Notes: generated by a model from the letters alone, not told the origin. A stretch of DNA of 64,000 nucleotides from Actinomycetota bacterium (GCA_009380005.1 WHSQ01000001.1:122258-186257); one strand, 5' to 3'; counted from the stretch's first letter, positions 26,526-34,691 are shown. A program made the numbers and translations.

Positions 26526-26900
26526 ATGGATCGCGCACACGGCTCCGCCGTCGTCCTCTGCGTTGACGACGAAGAGTCCAACCGGCAGCTGATAAGCAAG
26601 CTCTTCGCCCGCCGCCGGCCTCAAGACGTCATCATCTCTGCTGCCTCGGGTCAGGCCGCACTCGAGTACGCCCGGGCGGAGGCTCCCCAGCTCGTTCTCC
26701 TCGATCTCGGCCTTCCCGGAATGAGTGGGGACGAGGTGCTGAGGAAGCTCAAGCAGGACCATGATGTACCGGTGATCGTCATCAGCGGACACGCCGACCA
26801 GGCGACCAGGGACCGCCTGCTCGGTGAGGGTGCCGACGCTTACGTCGCTAAACCGTTCGACGCCGGCGAGCTCTTCCGCCTGATAGAGCGCTTCATCTAG
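26526..26900 (+). CDS. single-domain response regulator
   Basis: A 124-residue receiver-only protein: acidic pair DD at 14-15, phospho-acceptor Asp60 in VLLDLGLPGMSG, and the Lys in YVAKPFDAGELF. ATG 26526 is preferred for its GGAG at 9-nt spacing; a GTG 21 nt upstream lacks any RBS. It follows the HD-GYP regulator by 23 nt in the same direction and could act as a phosphate sink or relay for the hybrid kinase. Confidence 0.85.
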   Translation: MDRAHGSAVVLCVDDEESNRQLISKLFARRRPQDVIISAASGQAALEYARAEAPQLVLLDLGLPGMSGDEVLRKLKQDHDVPVIVISGHADQATRDRLLGEGADAYVAKPFDAGELFRLIERFI

Positions 26901-27015
26901 TCGGCCCCGCCCGCACCGGCCCAAGGGGCGGGTGATTGCCGGCGTTTACGAGGGGGGCGCGGGGGTAGGGCTGAACCGCGTTCTAGTCCCCGACTTAGAC
27001 CTTCGGTGATGCCCG

Positions 27016-27513
27016 ATGGGCCGGACGGAAAAGATGATCAGTCTCGCTATCACGAACGACCCCGCCAGGGCGGCCGACGCGCGCCGATTCGTGCGCGGTT
27101 TCCTGATGGATATAGAGGCGAGTGATGACGACGTCTTCGAGGCCCTCGTGGCCGTGGAAGAGGCGATCAGCAACGCGGTACGTCATAGCGGCCGGCCCCC
27201 GGGAGACGGGATCATCGAGATCCGTTGTAAGTACTTGCCGGCCGAGTTCGTGGTACAGGTCGTCGACGACGGTCCAGGGTTCGACTACGAGCAGGCTCGG
27301 GTCGAGCAAGCGCCGGACCCCCTGGCCCCCGGCGGTCGCGGGCTCTTCCTGATGAACAAGTTGATGGACCGCGTGGTAGTCGAGCCGTCGCGAAGCGGCA
27401 CGGTGGTCACTATGACCCGGTACTTGAACGGACGCGACGATGTGCCGGGGGACGACAACCACGACAGGACCTACGGAGGCAACTGGTCCTCGGGCCGCGA
27501 GCTATCCGAATAG
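27016..27513 (+). CDS. RsbW-like ATP-binding anti-sigma kinase
   Basis: A 165-residue single HATPase domain of the RsbW/SpoIIAB type: EALVAVEEAISNAVRHSG is the N-box helix, VDDGPGFD the G1 box and GGRGLFLMNKLMD the G2 region. It should bind ATP and phosphorylate an anti-sigma antagonist or bind a sigma factor. It is flanked by receivers rather than by an STAS protein or PP2C phosphatase, so it may couple the two-component block to a partner-switch pathway. ATG 27016 has a weak RBS; ATG 27034 is possible. The acidic/Arg C-terminal 30 residues are unlike the family. Confidence 0.85.
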   Translation: MGRTEKMISLAITNDPARAADARRFVRGFLMDIEASDDDVFEALVAVEEAISNAVRHSGRPPGDGIIEIRCKYLPAEFVVQVVDDGPGFDYEQARVEQAPDPLAPGGRGLFLMNKLMDRVVVEPSRSGTVVTMTRYLNGRDDVPGDDNHDRTYGGNWSSGRELSE

Positions 27514-27593
27514 CCGGATTCGTTCGCACTCTCGCCATGATGAGACGCGTCAGACCCTTCCCTAGCTCGCTCTGCGATCCATAATGGTCGGAG

Positions 27594-27945
27594 ATGGCAC
27601 ACCGGCCCGTGGTTCTGATCGTCGACGACGACTCGTCCATGCGCGAGCTGCTGGAAACCATCATCTCGCTCGACGGCGGCCTGCGGATCGGCGGGGTCGC
27701 GGCCGACGGTTTCGAGGGGGCGATGCTCGCGGCCGACGTGCGGCCCGACGTCGTGATCCTCGACTTCTTCATGCCGCGCTGGGACGGCGAGAAGGCCGCC
27801 GAGTTCATCCGGGAGAACTGTCCCCAGTGCAAGATCGTGGGCTTCTCCGCGGTGCTGACCGAGACCCGAGTGGGCCGATGAGTTCCTCGTGAAGAACGAC
27901 ATCGAGCGCCTGATGGACCTCGTGCGCGAGCTGACCGTCGCGTAA
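27594..27945 (+). pseudogene. receiver-domain protein, frameshifted near the C-terminus
   Basis: The first 95 codons encode a receiver with DD pair at 11-13 and phospho-acceptor Asp57 in VVILDFFMPRWDG, but the frame ends at TGA 27879-27881. In the other frame immediately after, ADEFLVKNDIERLMDLV and a TAA at 27943-27945 give exactly the missing last strand and helix, including the conserved Lys of FLVKND. A single-base change at about 27861-27867 would restore the reading. The truncated protein lacks the switch Lys. It could be a real lesion or a sequence error. Confidence 0.7.
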
Positions 27946-28032
27946 GGTCGATCCCTCGGCGGGAGCGGGAGCACCGCGACCGGGCTCCGGCGCCGGATCG
28001 CGTGAAGCTAGATCCCGACTAAGCGGGCCGGT

Positions 28033-29193
28033 CTACGTGAGGCGCTCCACGATCATCGCCATGCCCTGGCCCCCGCCGACGCACATGGTCTCGAGCCCGA
28101 TCGTCTGGTCGCGCTCGGTGAGATCGTTGAGCAGCGTTGCCATGATGCGAGCGCCGGTCATGCCGTAGGGGTGCCCGAGCGCGATCGCTCCGCCGTGCGG
28201 GTTGAGCTTGTCGCCGAACGGATCTACCCCGAGCTCCCGAACGACGGCTATCACCTGCGCCGCGAAGGCTTCGTTCAGCTCGATCGTCTCGATGTCGTCC
28301 ATGGACATGTTCGCCTGCTTGAGCACCCTCCGCACGGCCTCTATCGGGCCGACCCCCATGATCTCGGGAGCGACACCCGACACCGATGAGGCAACGATGC
28401 GAGCCCGGGGGGTGATGCCGAGCTGCTTCGCCCGTTCGTCGCTCATCACCACGGCCGCGGCGGCTCCGTCGTTGAGCGGGCACGAGTTTCCCGCCGTCAC
28501 CCTGCCGTCGGGCTTGAACGCGGGCTCCAACCCCTCGAGCTTCTCGAGGGTCGAGCTCGGCCGCGGCCCATCGTCCTGCCCGACCTCGGTGCCATCGTCT
28601 TTGCTATACGGGGTTATCTCGCGCCCGAAGAACCCGGAACCCTGAGCCGCGACCGCCCGCTCCTGGCTTTGCTGGGCGAACCGGTCCATGTCCTCACGCG
28701 ACACGTCGTACTGCTGGGCGACGTTCTCGGCCGTCAGCCCCATCGGGATGTAGACGTTGGCGATCTCGGCGTCGTCGCCGAAGAGCTTGGGATGGAGTTC
28801 GTCCATGTCCTTGGGGTACCCGTCGACCTGGCTGATCGACTCGACGCCGCCCGCCACGAACACGTCGCCTTCGCCCGCCTTGATCGCGTGGAAGGCCATC
28901 CGGATCGTCTGCAGGCTCGAGGCGCAGAAACGGTTCACCGTCGTGCCCGGTACGTGCTCCGGGAGTCCCGCCAGCAGGGCGACCCGGCGGCCGAGGTTCA
29001 TGCCTTGCCGGGCCTCTGGGAAGCCGCAGCCGACCATCACGTCCACGATCTCGCCCGGGTCCACGCCCGCCGTGCCGACCGCCTCCCGAACGGCGAAGGC
29101 GGCGAGGTCGTCCGGCCGGACGTCGGCCAGAGAGCCCTTCTTGGCCCGGCCGATCGGGGTGCGCACGGCGGAGACGATCACTGCTTCGGGCAT
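28033..29193 (-). CDS. acetyl-CoA acetyltransferase (thiolase)
   Basis: A 386-residue thiolase II. The nucleophile Cys90 is in TTVNRFCASSLQ, the base His is in NPHGGAIALGHPYGMTGAR, and the second Cys371 is in ETMCVGGGQG. It joins or cleaves acetyl groups with CoA, in fatty acid beta-oxidation or PHB/isoprenoid metabolism. Length fits the family (about 390). No other fatty-acid genes lie next to it. Sequence upstream of the start leads into the TasA gene region. Confidence 0.95.
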   Translation of the reverse strand: MPEAVIVSAVRTPIGRAKKGSLADVRPDDLAAFAVREAVGTAGVDPGEIVDVMVGCGFPEARQGMNLGRRVALLAGLPEHVPGTTVNRFCASSLQTIRMAFHAIKAGEGDVFVAGGVESISQVDGYPKDMDELHPKLFGDDAEIANVYIPMGLTAENVAQQYDVSREDMDRFAQQSQERAVAAQGSGFFGREITPYSKDDGTEVGQDDGPRPSSTLEKLEGLEPAFKPDGRVTAGNSCPLNDGAAAAVVMSDERAKQLGITPRARIVASSVSGVAPEIMGVGPIEAVRRVLKQANMSMDDIETIELNEAFAAQVIAVVRELGVDPFGDKLNPHGGAIALGHPYGMTGARIMATLLNDLTERDQTIGLETMCVGGGQGMAMIVERLT

Positions 29194-29235
29194 GTTCGGG
29201 TCCCTTTCGGCCGGGTTGGGTGGACGCCGGAGAGC

Positions 29236-29409
29236 CTAAACCCGCCTGTCTGTGTGGCTCGGCCGCCGCGACCGGCGCATGTCGTGCACGAGCCGGTCGC
29301 GAGCCGCGCCATCAAGCAGGCCGGGCAGGGGCGACTCCCGGCCGGGAGGACCGGGTCGGATCCGCGAGGGGGAACCGGATAGGTCTGACACTTCGTGTCT
29401 AGTCATCAT
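29236..29409 (-). CDS. possible small Arg-rich peptide
   Basis: A 57-residue frame starting at ATG 29409 with AAAGGGAC just upstream. It is Arg/Pro/Ser-rich without any recognisable domain and lies divergent to the thiolase and to the TasA-like gene in a 411-nt gap. The good RBS is the only positive evidence; it could be chance. Confidence 0.25.
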   Translation of the reverse strand: MMTRHEVSDLSGSPSRIRPGPPGRESPLPGLLDGAARDRLVHDMRRSRRPSHTDRRV

Positions 29410-29605
29410 GTCCCTTTCGTCGCGGCGTGGCCGGCCTTCGGATCCAGTCCGCTCCTGGGGCAAGATGGGGCGAATCGGACACTCGTACGTGCCCTTGCGT
29501 AGGGCTTCTGCCCTCGTTACGTATCCAGGGGCCGGCCGCCGGCCCCGACGTTCCCATTAGAGGGCTTCTCATGAAGGAGGGCCCGGACGAAAGGGCGTAA
29601 GGGAA
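29410..29605. other. intergenic leader of the TasA-like operon
   Basis: A 196-nt region with no gene, holding a strong 8-bp hairpin (29528-29546) and a run of G-rich segments ahead of the TasA-like start. I find no match to a riboswitch consensus. It may carry the promoter and a structured 5' leader. Confidence 0.4.
29528..29546. promoter_or_regulatory. GC-rich hairpin in TasA-like gene leader
   Basis: GGGGCCGG and CCGGCCCC flank a CCG loop. It lies 60 nt before the TasA-like start codon and could terminate or attenuate upstream reading or shape the leader. No U tract follows. Confidence 0.4.
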
Positions 29606-30232
29606 ATGACCACCACCATCAGCACCACCGGCAAGACCGACGGGGCCGACAAGATCCGCAAGGTAGCGCTGTCGATCGCAGCGGCCGCGTTCGCAGTCGC
29701 TCTGATCGGCGTCGGGGCCTACGCTGAGTGGTCCACATCGGTCTCGAAGTCACAGACGGTCACCGCCGGCAACGTCGACCTGACGGCGCCGGGCACGAAC
29801 CAGCTGACCGTCGCCGCCACGGGCGTAGCGCCCGGCGATACGATCCAGCGCCAGCTCGACCTCGTGAACTCGGGTTCGGTCGATCTGGGCTCGGTGACCC
29901 TCGGCTCGGGTGCCGGCGCCTCGCCCCCGACGATCTTCACCGACACCACGGACGGTCTGCAGCTCGGCTTGACCAGCTGTGACCAGGCGTGGACCGGTGC
30001 GTCGGCTCCTTACACCTGCGCCGGCACGGCCACGCCGGTGTACAGCGGCCCGGCCAGCATCTCGCCGGCCAGCGAGGAAGCGGCCGATCTCGCCTCGGCC
30101 ACCGCGGGCGGCACCGACTACCTGCTCTTCGAGCTCACGCTGCCGACGACGGCTCCGGACACGATGGAAGGCCAGTCCGTCACCATCGACTACACGTTCA
30201 CGGGCCTGTCGCGTACCGGGACCCAGAAGTAG
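29606..30232 (+). CDS. TasA/CalY-like secreted protein with SipW-type signal
   Basis: A 208-residue secreted protein. The signal has basic KIRK, a hydrophobic core and cleavage near residue 40 (GVGAYA, then EWSTSVSKSQTVT), which fits the SipW-cognate class in which a short A-x-A is followed by an aromatic. The mature part is Thr/Gly/Ala-rich and low in charge with alternating strands, as in camelysin/TasA. TasA in Bacillus forms amyloid-like matrix fibres. The next gene is a SipW-type signal peptidase, 26 nt downstream. Fibre formation is inference. Confidence 0.8.
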   Translation: MTTTISTTGKTDGADKIRKVALSIAAAAFAVALIGVGAYAEWSTSVSKSQTVTAGNVDLTAPGTNQLTVAATGVAPGDTIQRQLDLVNSGSVDLGSVTLGSGAGASPPTIFTDTTDGLQLGLTSCDQAWTGASAPYTCAGTATPVYSGPASISPASEEAADLASATAGGTDYLLFELTLPTTAPDTMEGQSVTIDYTFTGLSRTGTQK

Positions 30233-30258
30233 CCCAGGGCTAACGAACGCTTACGAAG

Positions 30259-30807
30259 ATGCAGTCGATGAGGACCGGGCAGATCGGCCAGGCAGCCACC
30301 ACCGCGCTGCTCGTGGTGACCTGCCTGGTCCTCTCGACGTTGGCGTTCGGCCTCGTGACCCAGCGGTTCCGGGTCCTGCCCGTACTGACGGGAAGCATGG
30401 AGCCGATGATCGGGGCGGGCGACATGGCCGTCGCGACCGCGAAGCCACTCGACCAGGTGAGGGTGGGCGATGTGTTGGTCTACCACCCGCCGGGCGATGA
30501 GCGCCTGATCGTCCATCGCGTCGTAGACCTCACCGAGGGCGATCTCGGCCCCACGATCCGGACCAAAGGCGACGACAACGATGTGATCGATCCGTGGACG
30601 GCCGAGCTCCAGGGCGACGTTGCCTGGCAGGTCAAGCGGGTGGTGCCGAAGATCGGCCACCTGGCCGTCCTCGCCAAGCGACCGAACGTTCGGCTCCTGG
30701 CGATCGGGTTGGCGGCGATCGTCTTCTTGTTCGTCACGGTCCAGTCCATCTGGCGGGAGAAAGATTTCGATGAGGAGGTGGTCGGGGATGCGGTCGCGCT
30801 CGCGTGA
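30259..30807 (+). CDS. signal peptidase I, SipW/ER type
   Basis: A 182-residue membrane peptidase. An N-terminal membrane helix (about 10-34), then the catalytic Ser46 in LTGSMEPMI, and His86 in LIVHRVVD in place of the bacterial Lys: this Ser-His form is the archaeal/eukaryotic and SipW branch. A TKGDDNDVIDP loop carries the usual Asp residues, and a second helix lies at about 150-165. In Bacillus SipW processes TasA. It lies between two secreted proteins that share the same mature N-terminal motif, its likely substrates. Confidence 0.9.
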   Translation: MQSMRTGQIGQAATTALLVVTCLVLSTLAFGLVTQRFRVLPVLTGSMEPMIGAGDMAVATAKPLDQVRVGDVLVYHPPGDERLIVHRVVDLTEGDLGPTIRTKGDDNDVIDPWTAELQGDVAWQVKRVVPKIGHLAVLAKRPNVRLLAIGLAAIVFLFVTVQSIWREKDFDEEVVGDAVALA

Positions 30808-31243
30808 TCCTCTCGGCCGCGTCGCCGCCACGCTCATCCCGTCCGTCGTGATGGTCGTCGTGCTGGCGGCGCCGGCGCTTGCCGGTTGGACCGCATCGAT
30901 GACCAAGAGCCAGACGGTGACCATGGCCACCCTGGCGGCTCCGACCGGACTGACGGCCGCCAACGGGGTGTGCGTCGCCCGTACGTCGTCGCCGGTCGAT
31001 CTGGCATGGACCGCGACCTCCAGCAACTTCGCCGACGGCTACGAGGTCTTCCGCTCAACGACGACCGGTGGGCCCTACACTTCGCTTGGAACCGTCAACG
31101 GTCCCAACACCACCACGTTCGTCGACACGACGGCTGCCTTCAACAAGTCCTACTTCTACGTCGTCCAGGCGAAACGGAACCTATGGCGCAGCCCGAGCTC
31201 GAATGAGGCCACGGCGACGACGCCCAGACCGAACTGCGGCTGA
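30788..31243 (+). CDS. secreted fibronectin type III protein with SipW-type signal
   Basis: A 151-residue secreted protein starting at ATG inside the last 20 nt of the signal peptidase gene. After a signal ending PALA, the mature protein begins GWTASMTKSQTVT, which closely matches EWSTSVSKSQTVT of the TasA-like protein. Residues about 55-145 form one fibronectin type III domain (PTGLTAANG through YFYVVQAKRNLW). It should be exported by the same peptidase and may bind the same fibre. Its stop lies 2 nt from a convergent gene. Confidence 0.8.
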   Translation: MRSRSRDPLGRVAATLIPSVVMVVVLAAPALAGWTASMTKSQTVTMATLAAPTGLTAANGVCVARTSSPVDLAWTATSSNFADGYEVFRSTTTGGPYTSLGTVNGPNTTTFVDTTAAFNKSYFYVVQAKRNLWRSPSSNEATATTPRPNCG

Positions 31244-31245
31244 GC

Positions 31246-31638
31246 TTAGGCCGCCTGCTCGACCCGGAAGGTCTCGGAGGTGATGCGCTCGCCGTCGATG
31301 CGAGCGACTGCAGCCCACGTGCCGGAGTAGCGAGAGGCATCCTGATCAGGGCCGGTGCGGAACCCGCACGAGTAGCGGCCGGCGCCCGTGTAGTCGAACT
31401 CACACTTCTGCCACACGAACCGCTGCCCGTTCCGGCGGGGAGCCTTGAGGCTCACCTGCAGGTCGGTGCCGGCGAGCTCCGGCACGTAGGTGTCGATCCA
31501 CACTCTGCCGGGCTCCTGGCGGATCTCGGAAGTGGGCCCGACCTCGACCATGGTCGTGTCGCTGGCTCGCACCGCGGTCGGTGCCAGGGCGGCCGCCGCG
31601 AGGCAGATGGCAACCAATGTCGTCGTTCTGAAGCTCAT
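31246..31638 (-). CDS. small secreted protein, unknown
   Basis: A 130-residue protein with a signal peptide (SFRTTTLVAICLAAAALAPTAVRAS) and a mature domain with four Cys-free strands except for C-E-F and C-G-F, which may form one disulphide. No known family is evident. It is convergent to the FN3 gene and separated from galE by a 237-nt region. Confidence 0.65.
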   Translation of the reverse strand: MSFRTTTLVAICLAAAALAPTAVRASDTTMVEVGPTSEIRQEPGRVWIDTYVPELAGTDLQVSLKAPRRNGQRFVWQKCEFDYTGAGRYSCGFRTGPDQDASRYSGTWAAVARIDGERITSETFRVEQAA

Positions 31639-31832
31639 TCCAGGACCCCCTTCGGATCGGCGGTGCTACGGCACCGCCTCGGTCGTCTTGCATATCGAAG
31701 GGGGAGCGCTCCCCGTGTGTTTCCCTTATAGCCAAGACATCGTCGCGACCTGCCGCCCGCTAGATAGAGCAGTCGGATGAAAAGCGTGTGAACAGGTGTC
31801 CGATTTGTCGGCGCGGGCCCGAGGCCCTGACT

Positions 31833-31849
31833 AGTCCCCATGGGGGACT
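31833..31849. promoter_or_regulatory. 17-bp palindrome upstream of galE
   Basis: AGTCCCC and GGGGACT flank ATG, a perfect dyad 26 nt before the galE start. It is a plausible operator or mRNA hairpin. No known consensus is recognised. Confidence 0.45.
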
Positions 31850-31875
31850 CGCGCACGACGGTTAGGGTTTGCCCC

Positions 31876-32895
31876 ATGCGGCTACTCGTGACCGGCGGCG
31901 CGGGTTACATAGGCAGCCACACGGTGGTCGAGCTGCTCGAGGGGGGCCACGACGTGGTCGTCGTCGACGACCTGTCCAATAGCTCCGAGGTCGCCCTGGA
32001 CCGCGTGGCCGGTCTGACCGGGCGGCGCCCCGAGTTCCGCCGGGTCGACCTGGTCGACAACGACGTCCTGGCGAGCGTCTTCGACGACGGCCCCTACGAC
32101 TGCGTGCTGCACTTCGCCGGCCTCAAGGCCGTGGGGGAGTCGGTCGAGCAGCCCCTGCGCTACTTCCGGACCAACCTGATCGGCACGCTGAACCTGTTGA
32201 CCGAGATGGACCGGGCCGGGTGCCGGGACCTGATCTTCTCCTCGAGCGCGACCGTGTACGGGGCACCCCAGGCCCTGCCGCTGATCGAGACCCACCCCAC
32301 CGGCGGGACGACGAGCCCGTACGGCCGAACCAAACACATGATCGAGGAGATCTGCTACGACGTCGCCGCCACGGGGGCCGGGTGGCGGATCGCGTTGCTG
32401 CGCTACTTCAATCCGGTCGGGGCCCATCTCAGCGGACGGATCGGCGAGGACCCGAAGGGGATCCCCAACAACCTCGTGCCCTACGTGTTGCAGGTCGCGG
32501 TCGGCCGGCGTCCTCATGTCGACGTGTTCGGCAACGACTACCCGACGAGCGACGGGACGGGGGTGCGCGACTATCTTCACGTCGTCGATCTCGCCAAGGG
32601 TCACCTGGCCGCGATGGAGAACATCGACCGCTTCGAGGGTGCCCGTGCCGTGAATCTCGGCACCGGAAGCGGCAACTCCGTGCTGGACGTGATCAACGGC
32701 TTCGCCGAGGCATCGGGCAGACGGATCGCCTACGAGTTCGCCGACCGGCGTCCGGGCGACGTCCCCGAGCTGTATGCCGATCCGAGCCTCGCCGCGGAGC
32801 TACTGGGGTGGAAGGCCGAGAGGGGCCTTGCCGAGATCTGTGCCGACGGCTGGGCGTGGCAGTCGGCCAACCCCAACGGTTACGCGAGCGACTAG
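31876..32895 (+). CDS. galE: UDP-glucose 4-epimerase
   Basis: A 339-residue NAD-dependent SDR that interconverts UDP-glucose and UDP-galactose. The Rossmann motif GGAGYIGSH (residues 7-15), the SSSATVYG loop and the catalytic Tyr149 with Lys153 (SPYGRTKHM) are all there. The RFNPVGAH-like segment YFNPVGAHLSGR is characteristic of GalE. ATG at 31876 is used because the frame upstream only extends into a palindrome. It belongs to a set of nucleotide-sugar genes that continues at 34.7 kb. Confidence 0.95.
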   Translation: MRLLVTGGAGYIGSHTVVELLEGGHDVVVVDDLSNSSEVALDRVAGLTGRRPEFRRVDLVDNDVLASVFDDGPYDCVLHFAGLKAVGESVEQPLRYFRTNLIGTLNLLTEMDRAGCRDLIFSSSATVYGAPQALPLIETHPTGGTTSPYGRTKHMIEEICYDVAATGAGWRIALLRYFNPVGAHLSGRIGEDPKGIPNNLVPYVLQVAVGRRPHVDVFGNDYPTSDGTGVRDYLHVVDLAKGHLAAMENIDRFEGARAVNLGTGSGNSVLDVINGFAEASGRRIAYEFADRRPGDVPELYADPSLAAELLGWKAERGLAEICADGWAWQSANPNGYASD

Positions 32896-32980
32896 CCCGG
32901 TATTCACCATAGCGCTGCCGACGCCTGCAACCACCCTCAGTGGGCCCGGCGGAAGGTGTTTACCGATCGTCGCTTAATGT

Positions 32981-33056
32981 AGTTCGCGAAGAATGATCCA
33001 ACCGAATCGGATCGCTAGTGATAGTTCGCGAAAACATCCCCAACCGATCCGATCGG
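32981..33056. promoter_or_regulatory. two palindromic boxes before HD-GYP gene
   Basis: AGTTCGCGAA at 32981-32990 recurs at 33023-33032, 42 bp apart (four helical turns). Each is followed by a similar CCAACCGA-(T/A)C(C/G)GATCG element at 32998 and 33040. The pair directly precedes the membrane HD-GYP gene at 33070 and is probably a regulator binding array. Confidence 0.55.
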
Positions 33057-33069
33057 TGAGGAGGCGGTC

Positions 33070-34590
33070 ATGTTCGGTCGACGGCGGTGGAGAGCGCGCC
33101 CCGTCGCGGGACGCGCGGTGGCCGTCGTGGCCTTCCTCCTCCCCGTCCTGGCTTCCCTGGCCGCGGTGATCGCGATGAACGCCCTGCTGCCGCCGCCCAC
33201 CACGCCCTCCGAGCGCATCCTCTGGTGGATCTTGATCGTCATAGCGGGCATCGCCCCTCTGCCGCCATTCATCTACGTGGCTCGCAGGCTGATGCCGCTG
33301 TCGATGTTGCTGCGCATCGGCTTGCTGTTCCCGGATAAGGCTCCATCGCGCTTCCAGGTGGCGAAACGCGCTCACCGAACCAGGGACCTGCAGCGAGAGG
33401 TCGCGGCCCGTCGCGCCGATGCCCCGGCCGACGTGAGGATCGACGCCGCGTCACGTGTGCTGGCTCTCGTCGCCGCCGTGGGAGATCACGATCGAGCGAC
33501 GAGGGGCCATTCCGAGCGCGTGCGCGTGCTCACGGATCTGATCGCCGACGAGATGAAGCTGCCGGACGCGGACAAGGAGAAGCTACGTTGGGCCGCGCTC
33601 CTTCACGATGTCGGCAAGCTGTCCGTACCGGGCGAGATCCTCAACAAGCCCGGTCGTCCGGACGCGGCAGAGTGGGAGGTGTTGCGCCGGCACCCGGTCT
33701 TCGGAGTTCGCGTCATGGGTTCGTTACGGGCCTGGTTGGGGGAGTGGACCTCCGCGGTCGAGCAACATCACGAACGCTTCGACGGGACCGGCTACCCACT
33801 GGGACTCGCCGGGAGGGAGATAGCGCTCGGGGGCCGGATCGTCGCCGTCGCGGACAGCTTCGAGGTGATGACCGCGGCGCGTGCCTACAAGAAGCCACTG
33901 ACGGTGGCAGCCGCGCGCGAGGAGCTCGTCCGGACAGCGGGTAAGCATTTCGATCCCAGCGTCGTTCGAACCTTCCTTGGTGTCTCCGTCGGGAAGCTCA
34001 AGTGGGTCGTCGGTATCGGCGCGCTCCTCGCGCAGATCCCGTTGGTGTCTCAATTGTCTTATCGCGGTTTCTTCCAGCGCGTGGGGCGGGGGATGGGCAC
34101 GACGGTCTCGTCCGCCGGGTTGGTCGTAGCGATGACCGTGGCGGGGCCGCTCCAGCTTGCCGGGTTGCGGCCGGTGGATGGGCCGTCCGAAGGAACCGAG
34201 CGAAGCCTGGCCGGGCCGGCGATCGATCGAGAGACTCCGGCGCCCCCGAGATCCGTCGTCGTCGAGCCCCGGACGGACCGCAGGGCCGGCCGAGTCGTTC
34301 CGTCCGACGGCACTGTGGAAGCGGCCGGCCTCGAGTCTTCCGAGGAGGGAGACGGCACCATGGAAGTGGCGGGCCTAGAGTCTTCCGAGGAGGGAGACGG
34401 CACGCGTCTCGATCGTCGCCGATCCCCGCCGCCCGCACCCGATGGGAATGGTGACGCGGACGGTCGCGACCGGCTCGCGCGAGCCCATGTCGAGCTCCAC
34501 ACGTCCGCAGGGCACATCAGGGTGATGCTTGCGGTGGAAGGGGACCGGCCGCCTCGCGCCAAGGTTGAGTTCGTGCGGGCGCGAGGCTGA
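33070..34590 (+). CDS. membrane-anchored HD-GYP phosphodiesterase
   Basis: A 506-residue protein: two N-terminal membrane helices (about 15-40 and 50-78), an HD-GYP domain (about 130-310) with LLHDVGKLSVPGEIL and HHERFDGTGYPLGLAGREI, and a C-terminal region with a weak hydrophobic patch (about 315-375) and a long charged linker. The linker contains a tandem 15-residue repeat (A-G-L-E-S-S-E-E-G-D-G) encoded by two 45-bp copies. It should hydrolyse cyclic-di-GMP at the membrane. The tail differs from known HD-GYP proteins. Confidence 0.88.
   Translation: MFGRRRWRARPVAGRAVAVVAFLLPVLASLAAVIAMNALLPPPTTPSERILWWILIVIAGIAPLPPFIYVARRLMPLSMLLRIGLLFPDKAPSRFQVAKRAHRTRDLQREVAARRADAPADVRIDAASRVLALVAAVGDHDRATRGHSERVRVLTDLIADEMKLPDADKEKLRWAALLHDVGKLSVPGEILNKPGRPDAAEWEVLRRHPVFGVRVMGSLRAWLGEWTSAVEQHHERFDGTGYPLGLAGREIALGGRIVAVADSFEVMTAARAYKKPLTVAAAREELVRTAGKHFDPSVVRTFLGVSVGKLKWVVGIGALLAQIPLVSQLSYRGFFQRVGRGMGTTVSSAGLVVAMTVAGPLQLAGLRPVDGPSEGTERSLAGPAIDRETPAPPRSVVVEPRTDRRAGRVVPSDGTVEAAGLESSEEGDGTMEVAGLESSEEGDGTRLDRRRSPPPAPDGNGDADGRDRLARAHVELHTSAGHIRVMLAVEGDRPPRAKVEFVRARG
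34312..34401. repeat. two tandem 45-bp repeats in coding sequence
   Basis: Copies 34312-34356 and 34357-34401 share the AGLESSEEGDG coding unit, differing at a handful of bases in the first third. They lie in the linker of the HD-GYP gene and are in frame, so unit number can change without a frameshift. Confidence 0.85.
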
Positions 34591-34691
34591 GCGGAAGTCG
34601 ACCAGATTCCGACGAAGCGCGCCATCAGGTTCACCTCCGCTCGGCTTCCATGAGAACCTTGTGCGCCTAAGCCGACCAGGGAGGTGACGCC

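Noticed and set aside
29410..29605. Possible riboswitch in the TasA leader
   Set aside because: No match to cyclic-di-GMP, cobalamin, SAM or TPP consensus; only a generic GC hairpin is seen.
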